Assembly: GCA_004762125.1 (NCBI GenBank)
Contig: SIHQ01000002.1
Coordinates: forward strand, 277,531-341,530
Direction of reading: 5' to 3'
Length of the DNA: 64,000 nt
Source of the DNA: Oceanospirillales bacterium
Lineage (GTDB): Bacteria; Pseudomonadota; Gammaproteobacteria; Pseudomonadales; Endozoicomonadaceae
In this document: piece after piece, positions 27,623 through 37,454 of the stretch
Numbering within the stretch: the stretch's first letter is position 1
Layout: the number at the start of each line of letters is the position of its first letter
The notes under the pieces: model-generated
Seen by the model: only the letters and a program-made list of their open reading frames with translations
What the model was told of the DNA's origin: nothing
Databases searched by the model: none
Translations under genes and position numbers: made by a program

Positions 27623-28273
27623 ATGACGGCAGAAAGTCTTAGAATTACTGAAGTTTTTTACTCTTTACAGGGTGAATCCAGAACAAGTGGATTGCCGACG
27701 GTGTTTGTTCGACTGACGGGCTGTCCACTTAGGTGCAGCTGGTGTGATACCGAGTATTCTTTTCATGGCGGTGAGCGAATAGCGCTGGTCGATCTGGTCG
27801 ATCAGGTCGTTGGTTATGGCGTCCGTCATGTCTGTGTAACCGGTGGTGAACCTTTGGGGCAGCCAAACTGTCTGCCGTTTATGGCCAGGTTGCTGGAGAA
27901 TGGGCTTGAAGTCTCCCTGGAGACCAGCGGTGCCATGGATGTCTCAGAAGTCGACGAAAAAGTAGTGAAGGTTCTTGACCTTAAGCCCCCGGCATCAGGA
28001 GAGAGTCATCGAAACCTTTACGAGAATATTCAATATCTGACTAAAAATGATCAGGTCAAATTTGTTATTACCGGTCGTGAAGATTACGACTGGTCGGTGA
28101 GTAAGCTGCTGGAATACAACCTGGCAGAAAGAGTCTCTGATGTACTTTTCTCACCGGTTAATGATCAGCAGTCACCGCAGGAACTGGCCGAGTGGATTCT
28201 GTCAGACAGGTTGCCTGTGCGTTTTCAGGTGCAGTTGCATCGGGTTATCTGGGGTGATAAATCAGGCGTTTAA
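27623..28273 (+). CDS. queE: 7-carboxy-7-deazaguanine synthase QueE
   Basis: A 216-residue radical SAM enzyme converting 6-carboxytetrahydropterin to 7-carboxy-7-deazaguanine in queuosine precursor synthesis. The cluster motif is CPLRCSWC (C34, C38, C41). SAM-binding TGGEPL follows near residue 75. FYSLQGES near residue 12 is typical of QueE. queC starts 8 bp after the stop and encodes the next pathway enzyme, so the two form an operon. The upstream 216-bp gap shows no clear preQ1 riboswitch. Confidence 0.97.
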   Translation: MTAESLRITEVFYSLQGESRTSGLPTVFVRLTGCPLRCSWCDTEYSFHGGERIALVDLVDQVVGYGVRHVCVTGGEPLGQPNCLPFMARLLENGLEVSLETSGAMDVSEVDEKVVKVLDLKPPASGESHRNLYENIQYLTKNDQVKFVITGREDYDWSVSKLLEYNLAERVSDVLFSPVNDQQSPQELAEWILSDRLPVRFQVQLHRVIWGDKSGV

Positions 28274-28281
28274 GAGGCATT

Positions 28282-28953
28282 ATGACAAAGAAAGCTGTAA
28301 TTCTGTTATCCGGTGGTCTGGATTCCACAACGGTTTTGGCTATTGCCAAAAGTCAGGGCTATGACTGCTATACCATGAGTTTTGATTATGGACAGCGTTC
28401 TCGCTCAGAGCTGGCGGCAGCAAAGATAGTCTCTGAAACTCATGGAGCCGTCAGCCATAAAACGGTGCAGCTCAACCTGAGAGATCTGGGCGGCTCTGCT
28501 CTGACTGATGACAGTATTGATGTTCCTGAGGAGGTAGGTGAAGGTATTCCTGTCACCTATGTTCCTGCTCGAAATACGGTCTTTCTCTCTCTGGCTCTGG
28601 GTTGGGCAGAAATTATGGGTGCCCGTGATATTTTCATCGGTGCCAATGACGTTGATTATTCCGGCTATCCAGATTGTCGGCCTGAGTATCTTCAGGCGTT
28701 TGAGACTATGGCCAATTTGGCGACCAAAGCGGGGATTGAAGGCGACCGTTTTCGTATTCTGGCGCCGCTGTTGAAGTTGAAGAAGTCCGAGATTGTGCAA
28801 GAAGGCACTCGTTTGGGTGTTGATTATGGGATGACGGTTTCCTGTTATCAGGCTGATGACGAAGGCAAAGCTTGTGGTGTCTGTGACAGCTGTCACTACC
28901 GCAAGTTGGGCTTTAAAGAGGCGGGTTTGATTGACCCAACTCGTTACGCCTGA
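28282..28953 (+). CDS. queC: 7-cyano-7-deazaguanine synthase QueC
   Basis: A 223-residue ATP-dependent enzyme that turns 7-carboxy-7-deazaguanine into preQ0. The PP-loop ATP motif is [13 protein letters not shown] (about 8-20), and [12 protein letters not shown] follows. The C-terminal zinc site is formed by [20 protein letters not shown]. Directly downstream of queE. Its last 10 bases overlap the convergent M81 peptidase gene. Confidence 0.98.
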   Translation: MTKKAVILLSGGLDSTTVLAIAKSQGYDCYTMSFDYGQRSRSELAAAKIVSETHGAVSHKTVQLNLRDLGGSALTDDSIDVPEEVGEGIPVTYVPARNTVFLSLALGWAEIMGARDIFIGANDVDYSGYPDCRPEYLQAFETMANLATKAGIEGDRFRILAPLLKLKKSEIVQEGTRLGVDYGMTVSCYQADDEGKACGVCDSCHYRKLGFKEAGLIDPTRYA

Positions 28954-30407
28954 TTAAACGGATAGAGGTTTTCCGGGCGGTGTTTGAAAGGCAGTTTTGT
29001 ATAATCCGAGGTGGTGACACCGTCGCCATCCAATAAAATCTCTTTTTCTGTAATGGTTCGAAAGCTGGCTCTGTGGTGAATGCGGCTCTTGAGCAATATG
29101 TACTTGTGCTGCTCAGGATTGATTCCACAAGCAATGAAAATACCTTTGTCCCAGGGTTCAATGTGGCGAGAAGTGATAATGATTGTCATATTCGATGTTT
29201 GAAAAACAGCCGTTGCTCCCATATTGATTTCCAATCCGTTATACATTTCTCCCTGAATTTTCCAGCGGCCATCGGTGAGTGCTTTTACTCGCCCATTGAG
29301 CGTTAGGGGTTTGCCTTTTCTTTTTAGTGCTGGCATATCATGTTTACCACCCAGCTCAACGGTGATGTGCTGATCAATGCCGGCAACCTGCATCAATTGA
29401 ACGGCTGACGGATCACAGACGGTGGCCATAACTACATCCTTGAGGTTCCTGGCCAGAACGGCTTCTATAACCGTCATTACATCTTGTGTTCCGCCAGAGC
29501 CGCAGTTGTCCGCATGATCAAGCAATAATACGGTGTTTTTCTGGTTAACAGCTTTGATTAGGGCTTTGGATAAAGGTTGATGGTGATAGACGAAATCTGC
29601 TCTCAGCTGCCAGGCTTTCTGAATGATCTGGTCACAAACCTGTTCTGCCAGCTCAGCATGACCATCACTGATAACGATGACTGAGGGCATAACGTCAGGA
29701 GTATCAGAGTGAGGAAAGCCGCCAAAGAAGCTGATATCCAGAATATGCTCCGAATGTTCGAGCTGTCGGCAAAGAGTCATTATGCTTTTAAAGGGTTCGT
29801 CATCCGTTCCCTGCCTGAGGGTATGGGAAATCAGAGGGATCTGGCCAAAGCTTATGACGGGCTCGATTTTACCGGCCATAAAATCAAGCAGTAAATGGCC
29901 AGCTCTGAGACCTGTTTCTCTGATATCGGTATGAGGATAACTGTGATACCCGCAAATAACGGTGGCATTGTTGACCAGTTCTTCGCTGATATTGGCATGA
30001 AAATCCAGTGATACGGCGACCGGAAGATCAGGGTGAGCCTGTCGTATTTCCTGAAGAAGATCGCCTTCTGCGTCCAGTGTAGATTCAGTCACCATTGCGC
30101 CATGAAGCTCCAGCATCAGGCAGTCATGGCGGTTAATCTGATTAATGATTTTTTCCTTTAGCTGCCAATAAGTTTCGTGGTCGCAAGGACCGGATGGCAT
30201 AGCCTCAGTAGCAATGGGAGTATCGACTGAAAAACCATGTTTTTTGGCCAAATCAAGATACCCGGCAATAGCTGAATTGGTATCGTTTAATTTTTCTGTG
30301 ACCTCACTGTTCCTGAGGTAAGTCCATTGCTTAAACCGACTGAGATCAGTTTTAATCGGGGAGAAAGCATTGGTTTCATGTTTTAGCATGGCCAGTAGTG
30401 CATGCAT
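28944..30407 (-). CDS. M81 family metallopeptidase (MlrC-like)
   Basis: A 487-residue protein of the MlrC/DUF1485 family, named for microcystin-degradation protein MlrC. The N-terminus [15 protein letters not shown], the stretch [20 protein letters not shown] near residue 105, [10 protein letters not shown] near 135 and [17 protein letters not shown] near 290 carry the His and Asp residues expected to bind zinc. The real substrate is unknown, and similar proteins occur in many non-degrading bacteria. It sits between queC and tRNA-Lys and is convergent with queC (10-bp overlap). Confidence 0.88.
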   Translation of the reverse strand: MHALLAMLKHETNAFSPIKTDLSRFKQWTYLRNSEVTEKLNDTNSAIAGYLDLAKKHGFSVDTPIATEAMPSGPCDHETYWQLKEKIINQINRHDCLMLELHGAMVTESTLDAEGDLLQEIRQAHPDLPVAVSLDFHANISEELVNNATVICGYHSYPHTDIRETGLRAGHLLLDFMAGKIEPVISFGQIPLISHTLRQGTDDEPFKSIMTLCRQLEHSEHILDISFFGGFPHSDTPDVMPSVIVISDGHAELAEQVCDQIIQKAWQLRADFVYHHQPLSKALIKAVNQKNTVLLLDHADNCGSGGTQDVMTVIEAVLARNLKDVVMATVCDPSAVQLMQVAGIDQHITVELGGKHDMPALKRKGKPLTLNGRVKALTDGRWKIQGEMYNGLEINMGATAVFQTSNMTIIITSRHIEPWDKGIFIACGINPEQHKYILLKSRIHHRASFRTITEKEILLDGDGVTTSDYTKLPFKHRPENLYPFNQA

Positions 30408-30522
30408 GGTGCTGCTTCCATTGCTCTGATTGATTAAGTAGCCTCTAGTGATAGCTGACTATGGGGCTCTTTGCCAGTGCCTGCGTAGGTGAAAGTCGCA
30501 ATCAAAAAATCTTGGTCAGGGC

Positions 30523-30550
30523 TTGCAACTTTTTCTGGTGAGAGTAATAT
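30523..30550 (+). promoter_or_regulatory. Candidate tRNA-Lys promoter
   Basis: TTGCAA (30523-30528) and TAATAT (30545-30550) are 16 bases apart. The -10 ends 11 bases before the mature tRNA. Confidence 0.5.
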
Positions 30551-30561
30551 TTTGCCACGTT

Positions 30562-30637
30562 GGGTCGTTAGCTCAGTTGGTAGAGCAGTTGGCTTTTAAC
30601 CAATTGGTCGAAGGTTCGAATCCCTCACGACCCACCA
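30562..30637 (+). tRNA. tRNA-Lys (anticodon TTT)
   Basis: A 76-base cloverleaf with encoded CCA. The acceptor stem pairs GGGTCGT with ACGACCC, the anticodon loop is CTTTTAA and the T-loop is GGTTCGAATCC. This tRNA-Lys next to queC is a known integration site for genomic islands in Pseudomonas. No island follows it here: nadA begins 130 bp later. Confidence 0.98.
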
Positions 30638-30766
30638 CTCCCTCTCTTCTTCTCCTTTTCTTCCGCTCCACATTTCAATATGCTGCTGCCTGTTTCTGGC
30701 GTTTATGTTAGAATTGCCCGCAATTTGCGTAACAGATGTCTTTAAAGAGACTGTCAAACAGATAAT

Positions 30767-31816
30767 ATGAGCGTACTGACTGATAAGGAGTTTGTCCGGG
30801 AGCACCTACTACAAGGTGGTCAGGTCGAAACTCTAAACGAAGCAAAAGAAGAGACTCTGAAAGAACGAGTCAGGGAATTATTGAAACAGAAAAATGCTGT
30901 TTTGGTAGCACACTATTACACTGACCCTGTTGTTCAGGCTCTGGCGGAAGAAACCGGTGGTTTTGTTGCCGATTCCCTGGAAATGGCCCGTTTTGGTCGT
31001 CGTCATGAAGCTGATACTCTGGTGGTTGCTGGTGTTCGCTTTATGGGCGAAACCTCGAAGATTCTTAGCCCTGAAAAAACCGTGCTCATGCCAACGCTGG
31101 AGGCAGAGTGCTCACTGGATCTTGGTTGTCCTGTGGATGAGTTTTCCGCTTTTTGCGATCAGCACCCTGATCGGGAAGTGGTGGTCTATGCCAATACGTC
31201 AGCTGCCGTAAAGGCAAGAGCTGACTGGGTGGTGACTTCCAGTTGCGCGGTAGCTATCATCGAACATCTGATGGATCAGGATAAGAAAATTATCTGGGGG
31301 CCGGACAAGTATCTTGGTAGTTATATTCGAAAGAATACCGGAGCCGATATGCTGCTCTGGGATAGTAGCTGCATTGTCCATGAAGAGTTTAAGGCCAAGG
31401 GTATTCAAGACGTCAGAAAAGTCTATCCTAATGCAGCTGTGCTCGTTCACCCGGAATCTCCTGATTCTGTAGTGGCTGAAGCTGATGTGGTTGGATCAAC
31501 CAGTCAGTTGCTGAAAGCCTCTATCGAGATGCCAAACGATACGTTTATCGTGGCAACCGATCGAGGTATTTTCTACAAAATGCAGCAAGCCTCCCCTAAT
31601 AAATCATTTATTGAAGCCCCTACTGCTGGCGAAAGTGCCTCTTGCAAGAGTTGCGCGCATTGTCCCTGGATGGCTTTGAACTCATTGGAAGCATTGGTTC
31701 AGTGTCTGGAAGAGCCGGGTAAACTCAATGTGGTTGAGGTGGATGATGAACTGCGCGTTCAATCCCTGATTCCTCTTCAGAGAATGCTCGACTTTACTGC
31801 GTCCATGGCAGGCTGA
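30767..31816 (+). CDS. nadA: Quinolinate synthase NadA
   Basis: A 349-residue 4Fe-4S enzyme that condenses iminoaspartate with dihydroxyacetone phosphate to give quinolinate for NAD synthesis. Cluster cysteines are expected in [11 protein letters not shown] (about 113-120), SSCIVHEEF (about 206) and [16 protein letters not shown] (about 295-305). The N-terminal [21 protein letters not shown] is typical. No partner nadB is nearby. Confidence 0.97.
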   Translation: MSVLTDKEFVREHLLQGGQVETLNEAKEETLKERVRELLKQKNAVLVAHYYTDPVVQALAEETGGFVADSLEMARFGRRHEADTLVVAGVRFMGETSKILSPEKTVLMPTLEAECSLDLGCPVDEFSAFCDQHPDREVVVYANTSAAVKARADWVVTSSCAVAIIEHLMDQDKKIIWGPDKYLGSYIRKNTGADMLLWDSSCIVHEEFKAKGIQDVRKVYPNAAVLVHPESPDSVVAEADVVGSTSQLLKASIEMPNDTFIVATDRGIFYKMQQASPNKSFIEAPTAGESASCKSCAHCPWMALNSLEALVQCLEEPGKLNVVEVDDELRVQSLIPLQRMLDFTASMAG

Positions 31817-31841
31817 TTCAGTACGTAACATGAGCTCTATA

Positions 31842-31873
31842 CTGACCCGTACTCAAATACCGAGCCGGGTCAG
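31842..31873 (+). terminator. Hairpin after nadA
   Basis: An 8-bp perfect repeat (31842-31849 with 31866-31873) with a 16-base loop, followed by a T/C-rich stretch. A possible weak terminator. Confidence 0.4.
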
Positions 31874-32041
31874 ACTCCTTCTTTAAAGCACATTTCTCAA
31901 CTTCTTTATTCGTGTCATCATTTCGGACGATTCCGGTCCATTGGAATCCGAATAACCTCAATCAGTCATAAGCGCGAAATGCGTCAGCACAACTCTGACT
32001 GCAGCTGCACTTCACAGAATAAAAACAAGAGGATGACCTTG

Positions 32042-33496
32042 ATGGCAGTTCAGGAAAAAATTGATACCCGCGCCGTTGAAATGATGACTGTGCTGGCGAG
32101 TCAGAAAAGAGCCTGTATTGACACAGGTCTCGTCAGCGAAGCGGTTCGTATAGACCGATTGAATCGTTTACTGGATCTGGTTCATGATAACGCCGGTGAT
32201 CTTGCTGATGCGCTTTCAGCTGACTTTGGTCATCGTTCAAAGCATCAATCTCTGATGGCTGATATTTACGCCTGCATTGAATCGGTTAAATACACTCGCA
32301 AGCAGATTAAGAGCTGGATGAAGCCAGAAAAGCGCAAAGTGGCTTTTCCTATGAATATTCTGGGCAGTACAGCCAAAGTGGAATATCAGCCAAAAGGCGT
32401 GATAGGTATTCTCGGAACCTGGAACTTCCCAGTCAATACTGTGATCACGCCATTGGTAGGCGTCTTTGCTGCCGGTAACCGAGCCATGATTAAGTTCTCG
32501 GAAGTGACGCCAGCGACTTCCCAGTTGTTGCATGAGCTGTTTAAAAAGTACTTCAGCGATGATGAGTGTGCGGGTTTTGTGGGTGGCCCTGAAGCGGGAG
32601 CTGCTTTTTCCAGCTTGCCATTGGATCACCTGATTTTCACTGGAGCGACCAGTATTGCCCGACACGTTATGCGCGCGGCTTCTGAAAATCTGGTACCAGT
32701 GACATTGGAGTTGGGTGGTAAGTCACCGGTTATTATTTCCCGTGATGCTGATTTGGAAGAAGCTGTTCTTCGCCTCGTCAGTGGCAAGGGTTTGAATGTT
32801 GGTCAGGTTTGTCTGTCTCCGGACTATGTATTTGTGCCTGAAGATATTCGTGAAGATTTCCTGCAGTTGGTTATCAAAACCGTATCCGCACAGTTTCCGA
32901 CGATGTTGAATAATACGGATTACACGTCTGTGGTTAACGAACGTCACTATCAGCGTTTGCAGGGTTACCTGCAGGATGCCAAGGATAAGGGCGCGGATGT
33001 TCGTGAAATCAACCCTGCTAATGAAGATTTCTCTAAGCAAGAAGATACTCACAAAATTCCTTTGACCTTGGTTGTTGAGCCTTCTGATGATCTTCTGGTG
33101 ATGCAGGATGAAATCTTTGGCCCGATTTTGAATGTTAAGAGTTATCGTAAGCTGGATGACTGCATTGATTTCATTAATGACCGTCCACGTCCTTTGGCGC
33201 TTTATTTTTTTGGTAATCCAAAGAGTAAGGAGCTGCGTAAAGTTCTTGATAACACCATCTCTGGTGGTGTGACGGTGAACGATGTGATGGGACATATCGG
33301 TTGTGAAGACTTACCGTTTGGTGGTGTCGGTCACAGTGGTATGGGTGTTTATCACGGCTATGATGGTTTCAAAACCTTCAGTCATGGTAAAGCTGTCTAT
33401 GTTGCTCCCAAGGTTAATTTGCCCAAGCTGGGTGGAATGTTACCTCCTTATGGAGAGAAGGCAGATGGTAACTTGAAGAATATGATCAAGAAGTAA
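32042..33496 (+). CDS. Coniferyl-aldehyde-dehydrogenase-type aldehyde dehydrogenase
   Basis: A 484-residue NAD(P)-dependent aldehyde dehydrogenase of the CalB/class 3-like group. Catalytic Cys257 lies in GQVCLSPDYVFV and Glu223 in LELGGKSP. The cofactor region GTWNFPVN and FTGATSIARHVM are present. AAGAGG supports the ATG at 32042 rather than the upstream in-frame ATG at 31979, whose extra residues are unlike the family. It oxidises aldehydes to acids. Coniferyl aldehyde is only the name-giving substrate. A long perfect terminator follows. Confidence 0.9.
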   Translation: MAVQEKIDTRAVEMMTVLASQKRACIDTGLVSEAVRIDRLNRLLDLVHDNAGDLADALSADFGHRSKHQSLMADIYACIESVKYTRKQIKSWMKPEKRKVAFPMNILGSTAKVEYQPKGVIGILGTWNFPVNTVITPLVGVFAAGNRAMIKFSEVTPATSQLLHELFKKYFSDDECAGFVGGPEAGAAFSSLPLDHLIFTGATSIARHVMRAASENLVPVTLELGGKSPVIISRDADLEEAVLRLVSGKGLNVGQVCLSPDYVFVPEDIREDFLQLVIKTVSAQFPTMLNNTDYTSVVNERHYQRLQGYLQDAKDKGADVREINPANEDFSKQEDTHKIPLTLVVEPSDDLLVMQDEIFGPILNVKSYRKLDDCIDFINDRPRPLALYFFGNPKSKELRKVLDNTISGGVTVNDVMGHIGCEDLPFGGVGHSGMGVYHGYDGFKTFSHGKAVYVAPKVNLPKLGGMLPPYGEKADGNLKNMIKK

Positions 33497-33499
33497 TCG

Positions 33500-33554
33500 G
33501 TTTTTTAAAGACAAAAAAGCCAGCTATTTGCTGGCTTTTTTGTCTTTAAAAAAC
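33500..33554. terminator. Bidirectional terminator with 25-bp perfect stem
   Basis: The arms at 33500-33524 and 33530-33554 are exact reverse complements around a 5-base loop. They contain GCCAGC/GCTGGC flanked by A and T runs on both sides. It serves the convergent aldehyde dehydrogenase and BepA-like genes. Confidence 0.95.
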
Positions 33555-33607
33555 ACTTAGATATCTATTCAATTGCTTTCGTCTATTTGGATACCGTTTT
33601 TTCCGCC

Positions 33608-35062
33608 TTACTGTCCCTTCTTCAACTTATCCTGATACCGGTGTACTTCAATGAGTTTGTTTTCTATTTTGGCTTTCAGTGAATAGTTTTTACTGGCCAT
33701 TTCGCGAGCGTACTCAAGGTGTTGAATGGCGGCATCCAAGTTGCCGGCCAGGTAGTAATATTCTGCCCGAGACTGGTGTAGACCGAGAATATTTTTAGCC
33801 AGCCCTTGTACCTCTGCCAGTTGATACCAGACATCAGGGTCATCAGGGCGCTGACGGCTGAGTTTTAGTAGGACCTCTTCTGCTTCTTGGTACTTCTTCA
33901 TAGTGGTCAGAATATTTGCTTTCTGTGCCAGGAGAGGGAAGTAGTCAATGTGTATTTCCAGAGCACGATTGATGCGTTCAAGTGCTTTGCCAGATCGATC
34001 TGATTTTGATTCAATCTGAGCCTGGGTGATGATCAGTGCCAGATTCTGGGGATGCTTTTTCAATAAAGGCGTCAGGACTTTCTCGGCGGCTGGATAGTTT
34101 CGGGACTGATAGTTGGCAATGGTCAAGCCGTAACGGGATACATCCGGAGAGCCGCTGTGGCCCGTTACCAGTTCTTTCTGCAACTGACGAGCATATTGCG
34201 CAGGGTCTGGTGCGTTCAGTACCAGTAACCGCATTCTGGTGAACTGGTAGTCAAGGCTGTCGGAGCGGCCTTTTCGTGGCATCTGCGCAGCTCTGGCTCT
34301 TGAGTCGGCAATACGGTTATCAGTTACAGGGTGAGTCAGCAGGAATTCCGGTGGTCGACTTTGGTAGCGACTGGATTTATTCATGTTCTCGAAAATTTCC
34401 GGCATTGCCCGAGGATCAAAACCGGCCTGAGCCAAAGTCTGTATGCCTATGTTGTCCGCTTCGCGCTCAAACTGTCGACTGAATCTCAACTGACTGCTCT
34501 GAATGCCGGCAACTGTTGTTGATAGGGCTGCTATTCCAACATCGCCACCGCCAGCAGCCATTAGGATGACCGAGGCTAAAATGGCCGCAGCTGTTGGCAG
34601 ACGTTTATTACGGGAGTCCTCAACATTGCGAGCATAGTGTCGTTGGCTAAGATGAGCCAGCTCGTGAGCCAGTACGGCTGCAAACTGCCCTTCGGTATCA
34701 GCATGAAAAAACAGACCAGCATTGACGCCTATAATCCCGCCTGGTGCAGCAAAGGCATTCAGGTTGGGACTGTCGATAAGCATGGTGCTGAGTCGGTAAT
34801 CGTTGATGTCGCTGAATTCGGCCAAACGATAAATCAGACGTTCCAGATAAGCTTTTACCTGGGGATCACTGACGGTTTTTGTTCGGCTACGCAGATACTT
34901 AAGGTAGGTCTGGCCTAACTCATATTCTTGCTGAGGCGAAACGATACCGGAGGTCGTATCTCCCAGACTGGGTAGTTCGACAGAGGAGGTCTGTGCTTCT
35001 GCTGAGCTCAGGCTGAGCCATCCGCTCAGTAGGACTGCCAGCAGGAAACCCGGTTGTTTCAT
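33608..35062 (-). CDS. bepA: M48 family periplasmic protease/chaperone, BepA-like
   Basis: A 484-residue zinc metalloprotease with TPR repeats, matching BepA/YfgC (487 residues), which helps assemble or degrade outer-membrane LptD. The start at 35062 gives the signal peptide MKQPGFLLAVLLSGWLSLSSAEAQ. The longer reading frame to 35125 would put residues before it. The zinc motif HELAH is at 133-137, with the third ligand in the READNIG region near 200. C-terminal TPRs run from about 300 to 475. Located beside nadA and tusA-like genes as in Pseudomonas. Confidence 0.93.
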   Translation of the reverse strand: MKQPGFLLAVLLSGWLSLSSAEAQTSSVELPSLGDTTSGIVSPQQEYELGQTYLKYLRSRTKTVSDPQVKAYLERLIYRLAEFSDINDYRLSTMLIDSPNLNAFAAPGGIIGVNAGLFFHADTEGQFAAVLAHELAHLSQRHYARNVEDSRNKRLPTAAAILASVILMAAGGGDVGIAALSTTVAGIQSSQLRFSRQFEREADNIGIQTLAQAGFDPRAMPEIFENMNKSSRYQSRPPEFLLTHPVTDNRIADSRARAAQMPRKGRSDSLDYQFTRMRLLVLNAPDPAQYARQLQKELVTGHSGSPDVSRYGLTIANYQSRNYPAAEKVLTPLLKKHPQNLALIITQAQIESKSDRSGKALERINRALEIHIDYFPLLAQKANILTTMKKYQEAEEVLLKLSRQRPDDPDVWYQLAEVQGLAKNILGLHQSRAEYYYLAGNLDAAIQHLEYAREMASKNYSLKAKIENKLIEVHRYQDKLKKGQ

Positions 35063-35352
35063 AGAATATCCATACTCAGGTAATACAATCGGCAATATTT
35101 TAACTCTATAGCGTATCCGTCTCAAATGACCATTAGGACTTTACACGCCATCAACACAGTCCAAGAACAGAGTCAGGAAAAGTCATTCTGAATGATTGTC
35201 TGTTCTTTAATGCTAGATGAATCCGACCATACTGGCTGAGTCCTTGAGCCCTGGATTGTTTTCTGTTCTGATTGGTTTTTTAAGCATAACATTGAATGTG
35301 GTCTGACTGTATGTCAGGCCCATGCAGTTATCAGGGGAGATGCGTCATTACC

Positions 35353-35583
35353 ATGACAGAAGTAGATCTTGAGCTGGACCTGAAAGGGATGAACTGTCCC
35401 CTGCCATTGCTGAAAGCAAAGCAGGCCATGAGCAAGATGCAGTCAGGAGAAGTGATCAGGGTAGAGGCAACTGACCCCAGCTCGGTCAGAGATTTTGCTA
35501 GTTTTGCTCGAATCAGCGGACATGAGTTGCTGGTTTCGGACGAGCTGAACGGTGTTTTTATTCATACCCTGAAGCTTAAATAA
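35353..35583 (+). CDS. TusA-family sulfurtransferase
   Basis: A 76-residue SirA/TusA-like protein. The motif LKGMNCPLPLLKAKQAM carries the persulfide-accepting Cys15 and the CPxP signature. The start at 35353 fits the family length, because the upstream 19 codons of the open frame are not family-like. In Pseudomonas the gene in this position (between the M48 protease and perM) was linked to molybdenum-cofactor homeostasis rather than tRNA thiolation, so I leave the symbol empty. perM follows after 11 bp. Confidence 0.9.
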   Translation: MTEVDLELDLKGMNCPLPLLKAKQAMSKMQSGEVIRVEATDPSSVRDFASFARISGHELLVSDELNGVFIHTLKLK

Positions 35584-35594
35584 GGAAGTTGTTT

Positions 35595-36650
35595 ATGAAA
35601 GATTTCATAAGAGGATGGCTGCATCGCTACCTCTCCGATCACGAAGCGTTGGTGCTCCTGCTGATACTGGTATCGGGTTTTCTGATCATTATTTTTATGG
35701 GGCAGATGCTAGCTCCAGCTCTGATGGCTCTGATTCTGGCCTATCTGATGCAAGGGACAGTGAACTGGCTCCAGCGTAGAAAAATGCCGCATATACTGGC
35801 TGTTAATGTGGTCTTTATCATTTTCATGACACTGATGCTGGTCGGTTTGTTTGTGCTGGTACCGCTGGTATGGCAGCAAGTGACAGGGCTGTTGAACGAA
35901 GTACCTAACATGGTTCGTGAGGGCCAAAAACTGCTTAGAGAGCTGCCGCAACTTTATCCGGCTTTTATCTCTGAAGAACAGGCCTTGATGGTTGCTGAAA
36001 CCGTTAGTGGTCATCTGGCCGGATTTGGTCAGTGGGCATTATCCTTTTCTATCTCCAAGTTACCCAGTGTCGTTGGTATCATGATCTATCTGATTTTGGT
36101 TCCGATTCTGGTGTTCTTTTATCTTAAAGATAAAGATGAGCTTTTGGGTTGGGTGGGCACTCGGTTGCCAAGTCAGCGTCGCTTGATTCTTCAAGTAGCG
36201 AATGAAATGAATCAGCAGATTGCCAACTATATTCGTGGCAAGGCCATTGAGATTCTGATAGTTGGTGTTATTAGTTTTATTGCTTTTGCCTGGTTAGGGT
36301 TGAATTATGCGGTCCTGTTGGCAATTCTTGTTGGGCTGTCAGTAGTCGTGCCTTATATCGGTGCGACGGTGGTGACGATTCCTGTTGCTATCATTGCTTT
36401 CTTCCAGTGGGGAGGAACTCAAGACTTTATGGTGTTGATGATCGTTTATGGAATTATTCAGGCATTGGACGGTAACGTGTTGGTTCCTTTGCTGTTCTCT
36501 GAAGCGGTGAATCTGCATCCGGTGGCCATTATTCTTGCAGTACTGGTGTTTGGTGGTGTTTGGGGTTTCTGGGGTGTGTTCTTTGCTATTCCGTTGGCGA
36601 CGCTGCTTAAAGCAGTCATGAATGCCTGGCCCAATGTTCAAGAAGCCTGA
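35595..36650 (+). CDS. perM: AI-2E family transporter, PerM-like
   Basis: A 351-residue inner-membrane protein with about seven or eight hydrophobic helices. The first pair is at about 20-65, and the C-terminal series includes LLAILVGLSVVVPYIGATVV near 245 and VFGGVWGFWGVFFAIPLATLLKA near 320. The family covers putative permeases and sodium/proton antiporters. The substrate here is unknown. The ATG at 35595 has AAGGA 8 bases upstream. The TTG two codons earlier is too close to that site. Confidence 0.92.
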   Translation: MKDFIRGWLHRYLSDHEALVLLLILVSGFLIIIFMGQMLAPALMALILAYLMQGTVNWLQRRKMPHILAVNVVFIIFMTLMLVGLFVLVPLVWQQVTGLLNEVPNMVREGQKLLRELPQLYPAFISEEQALMVAETVSGHLAGFGQWALSFSISKLPSVVGIMIYLILVPILVFFYLKDKDELLGWVGTRLPSQRRLILQVANEMNQQIANYIRGKAIEILIVGVISFIAFAWLGLNYAVLLAILVGLSVVVPYIGATVVTIPVAIIAFFQWGGTQDFMVLMIVYGIIQALDGNVLVPLLFSEAVNLHPVAIILAVLVFGGVWGFWGVFFAIPLATLLKAVMNAWPNVQEA

Positions 36651-36755
36651 CGTGTTTGAAATAGCTAGAGGTTGATTAAAAGAAGGGGCGAAACTGTTAA
36701 GCAATGGTTTCACTCAATTGAATGATGGCTTCAGTGGTTATGTTTTTGTGAAATG

Positions 36756-36782
36756 ACTTTGCCGTCTGATTGACGGCAAAGT
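36756..36782. terminator. Hairpin between perM and bcp
   Basis: An 11-bp perfect stem (36756-36766 with 36772-36782, 5-base loop) lies between two convergent genes and probably ends both transcripts. Confidence 0.7.
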
Positions 36783-36794
36783 TCCAGCACTTAA

Positions 36795-37262
36795 TCAGCA
36801 GAGAGCTTGTGAAGCCTGAAGAACATCTTCGACATGGTTCTTAATGCGAACCTTGCGCCATTCGTGCTGAAGGGTTCCTTCAGGGTCGATCAGGAAGGTG
36901 CTGCGTTCAATGCCCATATACTCTTTGCCGTACATTTTCTTGAGCTTGATCACATCAAACAGTTTGCACAGTTCTTCGTCCGGATCTGAAATTAGATCGA
37001 ATGGGAACTGGTGCTTTGCCTTGAAAGTTTCGTGAGATTTGAGACTCTCTCTAGAAACACCGAAAACGACGGTGTTAGCTTCCTGGAATTCCTGGTAGAG
37101 ATCCCTGAAGGTTTGCCCCTCGCTGGTGCAGCCAGCTGTGTTGTCCTTAGGATAGAAATAGATAACGACCTTCTTGCCTTTCAGTTCAGAGAGCGTCACA
37201 GTGATATTGCTGGTGGCCTGCGCAGTAAACTCGGTTACTGTCTGGCCCAGGGAAAAACTCAT
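36795..37262 (-). CDS. bcp: Thioredoxin-dependent peroxiredoxin, Bcp/PrxQ type
   Basis: A 155-residue peroxiredoxin that reduces hydroperoxides. The peroxidatic Cys is in FYPKDNTAGCTSEGQTFRD (about residue 45). The second Cys of the usual CX4C pair is replaced by Gln, so the enzyme must use another resolving Cys (for example in ELCKLF or at the C-terminal end) or act as a 1-Cys form. It is divergent from dapA, the usual neighbour. Confidence 0.95.
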   Translation of the reverse strand: MSFSLGQTVTEFTAQATSNITVTLSELKGKKVVIYFYPKDNTAGCTSEGQTFRDLYQEFQEANTVVFGVSRESLKSHETFKAKHQFPFDLISDPDEELCKLFDVIKLKKMYGKEYMGIERSTFLIDPEGTLQHEWRKVRIKNHVEDVLQASQALC

Positions 37263-37454
37263 TCTTGATCCTTTGAATCCTGTTGTTATTGATGATTTGA
37301 CAAGTACTGTTCAAGCAAGTTCAGTTTGTCTATGGCTTGATATCAGTATAAAGCTGTAGATGGTTGCGGGGGAAGTCTACACTGGCCTTGTGTCTAACAG
37401 AGTCCGTCAGTAACATTACGCACAGCCTTGAATAGACCCACTGGAGTGGAATAC

